Assembly (NCBI GenBank): GCA_003116995.1
Contig: BDSL01000031.1
Location: forward strand, 805,001 to 869,000
Reading direction: 5' to 3'
Source: Yamagishiella unicocca
Lineage: Eukaryota; Chlorophyta; Chlorophyceae; Chlamydomonadales; Volvocaceae
DNA length: 64,000 nucleotides
Part shown: one piece after another, positions 1-9,900 of the stretch
How the letters are laid out: the number at the start of each line of letters is the position of its first letter
Numbering within the stretch: the first letter of the stretch is position 1
Position numbers and translations under genes: made by a program
The notes under the pieces: model-generated
Database searches by the model: none
Told to the model about the DNA's origin: nothing
What the model saw: the letters and a program-made list of their open reading frames with translations, nothing else

Positions 1-477
1 AGAGTACACAGTTGACGTTTGGTGACATTTCAGCAAAGCAATTAAGGAGCGTGCTTCGCCAAGATTGATCTCAGAATACCGTGGTATATGGCAATGGCGG
101 TTGCATTTACAATGGAAGATGTGCACGTGCATTGTGTCCACTCTGCAGCTCTCAAATATGATGGCTGCAAAAAGAAGCGAGCTCCCACATACGGCCGTGC
201 TATACGGGCATTCTTGGTACCAGCAACGAGCACGGGCATAATGTTACGTACATAAGCATCCTGGACGTACGCAATTTCCCCATTTCATACTCTCCCATTG
301 CCACGCAGAGGACTAGCTACAGTCTCTGCTGCCAGTCCAGTTGCAACTATTACACGATTGAGTGTTTCAGTTTACAGCGAGCGGGGTTAGATCGCGCTAA
401 CCAACGACCTCAAGCAAGAGGCCAGAGCTCATCCGTTCATGATCTTATGACGCCTGGACCGCCACTATGCCTTCGCC
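1..477. other. Non-coding 3' flank of the HSP70-like gene
   Basis: No reading frame here has recognisable motifs. On the minus strand it is the 3' flank of the HSP70-like gene, whose stop is at 480-478. The only element I can point to is a TGTAA-type signal at 372-376. Confidence 0.5.
372..376 (-). terminator. Candidate polyadenylation signal TGTAA
   Basis: The plus strand reads TTACA, so the minus strand reads TGTAA about 100 nt downstream of the HSP70-like stop codon. TGTAA is the usual poly(A) signal in volvocine algae. The spacing supports ending the gene at 478, although a pentamer alone is weak evidence. Confidence 0.45.
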
Positions 478-3400
478 TCATGGCTTCCAGACGTGCAACA
501 ACGCCTCATCCGCATCCATGCCGGCCCCCCCCGCCGACGTCGCCATTTGGAACCCCGACGCCCTGCCATGCTGATCAGCCACGTATCCTCCGTCATTCAT
601 CTCGATGCCGCCAGCCACCGATCCCACCATAAGGCCCGCGTGCAGCGCTGCGCCCAGCGCCACGGCGGTCTGTGGGAGGCGGGCAGCGAGGAAGGCCGTT
701 ACGAGACACATAAGAAAATAGAAAAAAGTCCACTGGGAGCTGGCGGGGCGGGAGGACCAGGAGGCAGCTGAGCGCACACGGTAGTGGTGTGTTAATTGCA
801 GGGGCAGCATGAACTGGGCTGGACTGGGAAGCGCGCAGCAAGTACCCCTGTCGCTGCCCCCGCGACCCTGCCCGCTCCCCAACCCCCTGCCGCACGTTCC
901 CCTTTTTCCCACGCTGCCTCCTAGTATTACACCTCTGGATCCACGCCGGGTCGTACAGGCAAGCCGGTAACCTACGGGTTAGTCAGCGGGTTGGGGGTGA
1001 GAGGGGGAAGCGGTGGTTTGAGTCAGGGTAGCAGCTTTGAGCAAGTACCGGTATGACGGTATGATGGTGTGAGTACCATAAGTCACAGGCTGGCGATGCC
1101 TCGTACCTCCATGATGTAATCCCGTACCACTGGCAATCGCGTCGCGGCGCCCACCAGCACCAACCCACTCAGTCGCCGGGGCGTCGGGACGAATTTGGCG
1201 GCGCCGCCAGCGGGAAGAGGCGGCGGGAAGATGGAGAACTCCCAAGCCGCCGCCCCCTCTCTCCGCCCGGGTCCCTCCGAAAGGCCCCACGCGCTGCTGC
1301 TGCTGGTGGCGCTGCTGCCGCCAGGCGCGGGAGATCCAGATCCGGCGGTTTCGGCGGATCCCCGTGGATCCAGGTGAGGCGGCAGGCGGCCGCCAAGCTG
1401 GGTGCGGGTGGTGAGGGCGACCTGCTCTAGCGGCCACCACACGCGTTGTATCAACGGCCTGCGGCATTGTGTGGTAGTTGGGGCGGCTGGGACGGTTGGC
1501 GGCTAAGATGGCGCTGCTGGCTGTGCCTGCGGGTGGGTGTCTCACAAAGGGCACGTGATGGCTGGAAGCTGGCAAGTCTCAGATGGCTGCAGTGCCTGAG
1601 GTGCCCCTGGTGTAGATAAGATGATACATGCTGGTACGCAGATACAGGCGTGCGTCATGCCGGGCTAATGCTTGATGGTCAAGCGGCGTGGCCAAGCAAC
1701 AACTGCTTACGTTAGGAGCGGCCGAGCGGGTGTCAGGTGCGCCGATGGAAGGTTTAAGGGTTTTACGATATTACGGTGAAGCGGAGGGGCACGGCATTCT
1801 GCGGACACGGTAGTGTGTGCCCTTCCAGCGAGTACCTCACGAGCTCCTCGAACGTCCCGTGTGTCAGCTCCACCTCCGCTTGCGCTGCGCTCTGCGTCGC
1901 CTCCGGACCCCGAATGCCGGCCCCGGCGCTCAAGGCTGGAAGCCGCACTCGTACAGACACGCCGTCGTCGCGGCCGCCGCCACCGCCTGTGCCGCTGGCG
2001 CCATTGCTACTGCCACGCGTGGCAGATACGGCCTCACTGAGGGCAAGCTTGGCCGCCTCCGCCGCTCGGAGGAGCGCCAGGGACGAAGCTGACGAGGCGG
2101 GTGACGGGGACGAGGATGAGGCGGAGGACGAGGACGAGGAGAGCGGTGAGGAGGGTGACTGCTGCCCAGCCAGCCAGTCGGCCACGGCAGCAGTGAAGTC
2201 GTCGCCGCCTAGGTAGTTGTCGCCCGAGGTGGACAGCACCTGGGCGCGCGTTGGGCGTTGGCAGTTGGAGGTTGGCGGGTAGGCGCGTTGGGTTTCAGGC
2301 AGAGACGTGTCGGCCTGTGACTGCTGCCTCCACCGCTTCCTGCTATCATGGGCAGGCTGCCTCCTGCCTGTACTACCCTGCCCAAAACACCAAAACCTCA
2401 AACACATAAGACCCAAAACCCTGAACCGCTTAAGACTCACCTCCATAATCCCCTCAAACGCCTCCACCACGGTCAGGTCAAGGGTGCCCCCGCCCAGGTC
2501 AAAAACGAGCAACACGTCGTACGGCACGTGCGGCGAGCCGAAGCCGTACGCCATGGCCGCAGCGATGGGCTCTGATTCAGGGGGTGGCAACGCCCGAGCG
2601 GCAGGGCCCGCAGCAGGGTGCACGGAAGTTTATTAGGGCGAGCGCGGCGAGGTGGCAGGAACGGCGGGTCGCGTAGCGCACGCCGGTAACCGACACACAG
2701 CAGCCGGTAACTGACACACAGCATCCGGTAACTGACACACAGCATCTGGCAACTGGCACACAGCACCCGGGTAACTCAGACACAGCATCCGGGTAACTGA
2801 CACACAGCATCCTGTGGAGGTCCGTTCGCGGGTTCGTCCGTACATCAATTGTGCTCAACACGCATCATCCATGCTGCACGTGCCAAGTCTTAAATATGAA
2901 GTCCCTCACCGCACCACTGCGTTCCACCACCAGCAGCGTAACCCAACCGCCCCGCCTCACCCTGCAGCAGCGTGACCCGCTGAAGCCCCGCCGCCCTGCC
3001 TGCCTCCGAAACCGCGCGCCGCTGCGCCGGACCGAAATGAGCCGGCACCGTGATAACGGCGTCGAGGACCTGGCTCGGCGAGGAAGGGTGGCGAGTGGGG
3101 GGAGCGGCGCAACCGAGATGCGTGGTGGGAGAATTTTGAGCGAGGGAGACGGGGGCAAATGCAAGGCCGTGTGATGCCTAAATTGGCTATCCGCGGGCCG
3201 CCAACGGCACCTGGTGTTGTGGGAATGGCAGCCTGGCCTTTGCGCTGGGCGGTGGTCAACTGACAACCCGTGGGTCGTTTGCCATCGCACGCTGTGCGAA
3301 CCCCAGAAACCCCTCTTCCGGCCCACCCGGCGGGTGTACGGCAAGACCTTCCAGTTGCCCCCTCCATCCCGGCGATCCACGTCGTCCGTTCGCACCCTGG

Positions 3401-6333
3401 GCCCTGCTAGGCCCACCGCCCTTACCTGCACGCCGCCTTCGCTGCTTGCGGCCTGCTCCCCTGCCTGGCCCCCGCCCTGTGGCCCTGCCGCCCTCAGACA
3501 CTGCCGCTCCAGGAACGCCCGCGCCCGACCCACCAGGTGGCGCAGAAGGTGGGCGCTGACCTGGGCGCAGCAAGGGGTCAGAGGGGCTGGTGAGGGGCTG
3601 GGTGGGAAGAGGAGGTGATGGCAGGAGCGGGTTGGCAGAAACCGGATTGGCAGAGGATAGAGAAGATGGCTAAGGGGTAGCGAGGGGGTACGAGTGGGTG
3701 GTGGGGAGGGCTGAGGGGTAGCGAGGGGGTACGAGTGGACGGCAGAGAGGAAAGGCATGGCGGGTCGAGGGCGGAGGAGTGGGGCAGCCCTTGCCTTGCT
3801 ACTTCCTGAAAGAACGGAGGTGGGTTGGCGTGGAGCAGGGAGGTGACCTCCCTCCCTGGAGTTAGGACGAGACCGACCTCCCTCCACTCCCCGCCGCACC
3901 TCTGGAGGTGTCAGGTTACGACTCAGCGCCGGGCACACGACCTCCACGCCCCCCGAGGGGCCCTCCGCCAGCGCGTAGCTCCGGAGCCGCCGTCGCTGCG
4001 GCTGCAGCTGCGACGATAAGGAGGACGCGGTTTCGGAGCCAGGGGGCCCGTGCTGCTGCTGCTGCTCCTGCAGCAGCTCCTGGTCAATTTCTCGAAGGGC
4101 CTCCCTGATCCGCGGAGGCAGACAGGGCGACATGGGGTTAAGTTATCAAGCGCGTGTGAGGTAGGAGTGGAGCCCAACTAGTGAAGCGCAGGTCGTACAT
4201 TCGCAACTCCCCTCCACAACCGCATGTACGACGACGTCGTACAATAGCCGGCTTGGCTCGCTGCACACGCTAACCCCACACACCCCGGGGCCCCAAATTC
4301 CCACATCCCCCAACCCCCGCACCCAACGGCGCTCGTCTGCCGCTTTCGCTTTCGACCTGCCTACCCGTAGCTGCGTCCCATAAGCCGCTTGATGCCGTAA
4401 AACGCGTTGGCGGGGTCGGATTCTGCGGCCGCAGCGGCCTCATCGCCAACCAACACCGTGCCGTCCTGCGCGCGGCTCGGCGGAGTCCGGTGGGTAGGTT
4501 GTAAGGTGGGTTGCAAGGAAAACGTGTACGAAGGAAAAACCGTTTAGGCCAGGCGTTTCGAGATGCATGCTGGAGAACTTGGTTAAGGAGGTTAAAGGCG
4601 GAGGTCGTATGTTGGAGGAGGGTCGGCGGTGGGTGGGCGAGTTGGGGGTTAGTTATTGCTGTCAGGCTATATGGGTGTGAGAGCATTGGTGGGCGATGGC
4701 CTAGGGTTTTAGGCACTGCTATCAGGGTTTTAGGCACTGCTATCGGGCCATCGTAATCTGGAGGCCGTCTGGTTTTCTGGGTTGTGTGTTTGGAGGGGTG
4801 TGGGGTACAAGGGCAGCGGAGTCACATGGCTGGCGCTGGGACGTTACGGCTCAGCACGGCCGGGGGATGCAATGGTTGAGGCATCCTGCGCATCGCCGTG
4901 TTGGCTGGCTGTCACCGGCGTACCGTTGCGCCGCACCTCACGCGCACAACGACCGCCCGTGCCTGGCACCCATCCGTACAAGTTGCCGTACCTGTTGTAC
5001 GAATACGACGGATGGGATCACGCCGCGGCCCGCCTCGTCCTCAACCACCACCGGCCTGCGGGTGGACCGGCGGGCACCCGTGCGTGTGAGGGGGTGGAAG
5101 GGGATGTGGCGGGTTGGGATCGAATGCGATAGCGGCACAAGCCTGGCTTGGTGGTCTGTAGCCGTACTAGCTGCCGTCAGCGCCCCTCGCAACTTCATTT
5201 TGCAAACCACACGCCTTTCCTGACCTGCCGTCGGCGCCCGTCACGGCGACGGCGCTGGTCGTTGTCCCCAGATCAATTCCCACCGCTGCCTTCAGGAGTT
5301 TGAGGTTCCGAGTTGCCGAGTTTTAAGGATTTTTCGTGGTGTGGCAAGCGGTCCATAAGGGGCCCAGGCCGCACCAGGATCGGCGCCAGCGGCGTGGGCG
5401 ATGGGCAGCGAGGCGGCCGGGGGAGAGGTTGCAGGGGTGGAAGGGAAAAGGGGGAAAGGTGGCGGGGAGACCCCGTTACACGAGGGGGAGGGAGCGGTGG
5501 GCGGTGGTGGTGGGTATGTTTGGAGAGCCCGTGCATCGGCACTGGTTCCCGTGGGTCGGCGCCCGTGGGCGGTGTGTTTTGGGGGAAGGAAGGCATGGGA
5601 AAAGCACAGGCCAGGCAGACGCTGACTGATATGAAACCTCGAAAATACTAAGGCCGGACCGCGACACGAGTGATAGCTGATGCACGGGGGCGATGAAACA
5701 GTCGTACGAGCGGGATATGTTGGCGGGACGCTGTGGGCGGCGGTTTGGGCTGCAGGGGATCGCGGGACGAGCGAGACCGCCTAGGGCACGTCATTGCCAC
5801 GTCATTGCCGTGCTCACCCGAATGAAGCCGCTGCCGCCGCTTGTGGCGCCGCTGCCGTCTCCGCTAGCGGTGCCGCTGGAGCGCGGGAGAACCGACCCCG
5901 CCCGGGCCCGCTGGAAGCTCCGAAACCGCGAGGCCGCGAGGCGGCAGAAGGGAGGCCGGAGCGCGCGAGGTGGTTGGCAGCCCAAGGGCGCAGCGTCGAA
6001 GAGTTGGCCGGCCGCTGAGGCCAGCAGGACTGCCGTCGTTGTGGAAGCACCGCCGGCCAAAGCGGCACTTCCTCGGAGGGATGAGAAGGTTGTGGGCCGG
6101 GGCGACCTAGGAACGTCGCCTTGCCGGCGTTGCGCGGCAGGGTGAAGGAGGGAAGCCCGGGCTGCCCGACGTCGTACCACATGGGAGGCACAGGTCACGG
6201 GGCCGGAAGGGCAGCGGTGCTGGAGTGGCCACATTTCGGCTGGGCGGCGCCAGGGAGGGGACGCGAGCAGACGGGCAGCGACAGGGAGTGGTGATGTGCC
6301 AGCGGGGGAGGAGCAGTCGGCGGCGGCAACCAA
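478..6333 (-). CDS. HSP70-family protein with ATPase domain only (HSPA13/STCH-like)
   Basis: Exons, read on the minus strand: 6333-5818, 5289-5225, 5055-4992, 4465-4365, 4104-3900, 3560-3426, 3069-2961, 2571-2441, 2239-1836, 1458-1107, 971-933, 669-478. All have GT-AG borders and total 2313 nt (about 770 aa). The ATPase motifs appear in order: GIDLGTTTSAVAV (phosphate 1), VLVGDEAAA and FYGIKRLMGRSYG, LTPPEVSAHLLRHLV, AVITVPAHFGPAQRR, EPIAAAMAYG, VFDLGGGTLDLTVV (phosphate 2), GDNYLGGDDF, TFEELVRPLIQRV, LVLVGAATRLP (adenosine motif), GVDPETAVALGAALHAG. Translation stops about 45 residues later, so the peptide-binding domain of ordinary HSP70 is absent, as in HSPA13/STCH. The first 172 codons (Ala/Arg/Ser-rich, few acids) may be an organelle-targeting leader; that exon rests only on phase and a GTGAGC donor. 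Ser/Gly-rich insertions lie in exons 9 and 10. Exon 10 could hide a further intron. Confidence 0.8.
2686..2812. repeat. 21-22 bp minisatellite, about six copies
   Basis: Head-to-tail copies of a unit resembling CCGGTAACTGACACACAGCA, with small variations. It lies in an intron of the HSP70-like gene between exons 3069-2961 and 2571-2441, and produces spurious Cys/Val-rich reading frames. Confidence 0.85.
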
Positions 6334-6811
6334 GATACTTGACCGCAGGACTGAACGTCAGCCGACAGGTTTCGATGGTAGTTATTATTAAAGTTTAAGG
6401 TTGATCGACCCTGCCAAGCACGCACGTGGTGGTCGAGTGGTAGGCAATTAAGCCAGGCCTAGGCTGTGCTCGTCATTTTGGGGTTGGTCGAAGTAGGGTA
6501 GGACTCATTGATGTACTAATTGGGTTCGGGGCCTGTGGCGGTTGATGAAATGCAGATGTCCCAAAGGGTACGGAAAGGCTTGATCGGCGCCAGGTCAACC
6601 GGCCCCGAAAGCACTAAGGAACCGGCCAGCACACAGTGCATATTTGGTATTGGTGATAATCGCATTCATAGCACTTGGCTTCATAAGTCCAATTAGCTTG
6701 CCTGGTGCGCCCGAGGTAGCGTTTTTGGCGCTCGTCCCTTGTTCGGCTGTGACGAAAAAGCTCGTGCTTCGGACTTAATTGTGTATACCACCTAACAACC
6801 TCTTAGACCAG
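6334..6811. promoter_or_regulatory. Divergent intergenic region between the HSP70-like gene and the microprotein ORF
   Basis: The 478 bp between the proposed minus-strand start at 6333 and the plus-strand start at 6812 must hold the promoters and 5' UTRs of both genes, if both starts are right. The second half is more AT-rich than its surroundings. I see no unambiguous TATA box or heat-shock element. Confidence 0.35.
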
Positions 6812-6943
6812 ATGGCTGCTACTACCGGCGCCGTTGTCGTTGATGATCCACAGTGGCTCGCCATGGCGGTGGTCGGCCTGACGGTAGCCCTCCTGGTCTA
6901 CACATTCGTAGTCATCAAGCCTGCCCTGCGGAAGTTCGCATGA
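6812..6943 (+). CDS. 43-residue single-pass membrane microprotein (unknown)
   Basis: A complete small ORF. It begins MAATTGAVVVDD, has one hydrophobic segment (WLAMAVVGLTVALLVYTFVV), ends in a basic tail (KPALRKFA) and stops with TGA. The acidic N-terminus and basic C-terminus around one helix resemble small organelle or ER membrane subunits, but I do not recognise the family. The context ACCAGATGGC is acceptable for a volvocine start codon. The next ATG, opening a long multi-exon gene in another frame, lies only 7 nt after the stop, so this may be the first cistron of a bicistronic mRNA or a long uORF. Confidence 0.5.
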   Translation: MAATTGAVVVDDPQWLAMAVVGLTVALLVYTFVVIKPALRKFA

Positions 6944-6950
6944 GCGCTCC

Positions 6951-9900
6951 ATGGCGAACGGCCCCGGCCTGAGCTGGGGCGCCGGGGTCGCCGACGCGCG
7001 GCAGGCCGAGCTGACCGCGGATGCGACCGAGGCGTTGCCCACAGCTACGGCGGATGCAGCAACGCGCCAGCCCGTCTACGAACTCCGTGATCCAGTAGCG
7101 ACAACAACGCCAGCGGCGCAAGACGTGCTTATGGCAGGGCTGGAACCATCCGCCGCGCGCACCGCGATCGCCACAAAGGACCAACGGATTGCTGCATTAG
7201 CTGTGTATGGGTCTGGCGTCCTTGGATCGGCGGATGGAACTTCACGGGTCCGTTTTGCCGACCCGAGCCCGCCGGACGTCGCCTCCAAAGAGTCGCCGCC
7301 TCCTTCTCCCCCAGATTCGGGCCAAGCAGGCCCATCGAAGCGCAACCCTACAGCTGTAGCTGCAACGCCACCGGCGAACCGCGGCAACACAGCTGGAGGC
7401 GATGGCGTCCGAGAGGGCACTGGCATTCGGTCTGGAGGCACCGGTGGAGCTGATGGCACCTTCGCCGGAGGCGGCAAAAGCGCCAGCAGCGGTGGCGGTG
7501 ACGTGGGGGGAGCCGGCGGCGGCAGCACGCTCCTGACTGTAACCGGAGGCGGCGGCGGGAATAGCGGCGGCGGGCACAGCGGCAGCGCCGGCGGCAGGAA
7601 CAGCAGTGGCGGAAGTACTGGGGCCGCCTGGAGCGGCGCCGGTGGCGGCGCCGGACACGTTTCCGTGGAGCCCAGCAGCTGCATGGCGGAGCACGTCTCG
7701 CGGGAGGTGCGTGCGGACATACCAGGTGAAGGGCTTTGGGTCGGGGGATTCCCCCAGTGTGCGCGCTGCCTAGGGCATCGAACACAACCTGCATGGCATT
7801 TCCCGTTCTGCAGGGCTAAGGCTTAGGCCAAGGCTTGGGCGTAACGCTTGGTACGGAAGGAAGGCTTGGTCTAAGGCTTGATCTGATGTGGCTTGGGCGT
7901 TGGCTAGCGCTTGGGCGTTGGCTAGCGCTTTAGCTAACGCTCGTGCCAATGTTTGGTTTGGCGGTTCACGCTTGGAGTTGAGGCCATGGCCCTGACGACG
8001 ACAGCGACGAGCTAAGCCTGCCTCTGCGCTCCTTGGAGGCCCTCTCACACATTGGGAGGCCGCCACCTGCCCCATCCCGAAAACATTTCCTGCGCCATCT
8101 CCGCCTCCGCCTCCCTTTTTCCCTCCCCTTCCCTCCGTCCCACCCCGGCCCCACCACCATCGCTGTGTCCCCGCCTCCCTGCCACCCCCCTACCGCAGAT
8201 CATCCGGAAGCTCCGCCTAGCCGCCAGTGCAGGTAGCGCCGAGGACCGGCACGTGGTGAGGCGGCCCTGAGGGCCGGGCGGGGTGGGTGACTTCAGACAT
8301 AAACGGCCAGGTGATGAAGCCAGGGGTGAAACGGGCAAACGAGTACTGAACCACGCGGCAGGATAAACCCAAGGGTGGGGCCGGACTTGATGGATGCGAG
8401 CACGCGCGCACACTCAAGTTTCGGCACGGTTTCAGTTGACGACCGCCATGCCAACCACCAACGGGTAACCGCAGGTGTGCGAGGAGCTGTTCGCCGACAT
8501 CACCTGTGCACTGGACGCCTCGGCGAGGGCGGCGCTGCTGGGCCCTATCGTGCCGCGGGACGCTGGCGGCGACGTGGGTGCGGGCGGCGGCGGCGGCCCT
8601 GGCGGCGGCGGCCGCAGCGGCGCCAGCGGCGCCGCAGTAACGAGTGGAGGACGTGGAAGCGACGGCCATGGTGGCGGCGGGGGCGGCGGGCGGGGCCGCG
8701 GGCGGCTGTATTACGAGGTGAGCAGCGCTGCGGCTTGGTGCTGGCTGAGGACAGTCAGGAGCAGGATGTGCGCTGCGGAGCAAGGCTCCTGTCGTGAACG
8801 CGCAGAGGCATTCGGTCGAGGACGCGCAGAGGCATTCGATCCAAGAGGTTTCTTTCCTTCGCAAAGCGTTTTTCCTTTTCATCACACAGTAGGGCGAGGG
8901 ATTGAGATGAAGCCCATGGAGCGAGGGAGCGACGAGGAGCCGAGGGTTGGGGCCCACTCTCCTCCACGGAGGCAGGGAAGGGAGGAGGCAGGGAAGGGAG
9001 GAGGCAGGGAAGGGAGGAGGCAGGCTGCGCCCGCGACCAGCTGCTAACCCTTTCCATGCCCTCCTCTCCGCTCCCGTACCTCTACCCGACCGATCAGGTC
9101 CTGGCCGTCCACTACGCCACCCGCGGGGCCGCCGATTCGGCCCGGGCTCTGCTGCACCTCTGCCAGCTGCTGTGGGACACGCCCTGGGTCGCGCCCATCT
9201 ACGCGCTGCTGCTGCACCGGTCAGTCCAGGGAGGGCATTGATCGGCGCTGGGGCCGTAGCGCTTGGCGGCATGGGACGTGGGTCGGGTCCCTTCCCTTCC
9301 GTTCCTCGTCAAAGCCCCAAGCCACAATGTGCCATTCGCAAGCCACGACACGTGTCCCACTGCCTGGTTGTCCCACTGCCTGGATGTCCCACTGCCTGGT
9401 TGTCCCACTGCCTGGTTGTCCCACTGCCTGGTTGTCCCACTGCCTGGTTGTCCCACTGCCTGGTTGTCCCACTGCCTGGTTGTCCCACTGCCTGGTTGTC
9501 CCACTGCCTGGTTGTCCCACTGCCTGGTTGTCCCACTGCCTGGTTGTCCCACTGCCTGGTTGTCCCACTGCCTGGATGTCCCACTGCCTGGTTGTCCCAC
9601 TGCCTGGTTGTCCCACGGCCTGGATGTCCCACTGCCTGGTTGTCCCACGGCCTGGTTGTCTCACTGCCTGGTTGTCCCACTGCCTGGTTGTCTCACTGCC
9701 TGGTTGTCCCACTGCCTGGTTGTCCCACTGCCTGGTGGTCCCACTGCCTGGTGGTCCCACTGCCTGGTTGTCCCACTGCCTGGTTGTCCCACTGCCTGGT
9801 TGTCTCACCTCCGCACCACCGCAGGTTCATCCTACTACCACGTGACGTGGCCAGCACCGCCTCGCCCACTGCCGCATCGGCCGCCACCGCCGCGGCCACC

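Noticed and set aside
5910..5950. bZIP-like basic region RWKLRNREAARRQK on the plus strand
   Set aside because: The N-x7-K spacing fits, but no leucine zipper follows, and the stretch is antisense to the proposed first exon of the HSP70-like gene.
9353..9808. CRISPR-like array
   Set aside because: The units are contiguous 16-bp repeats without unique spacers, in a eukaryotic intron.
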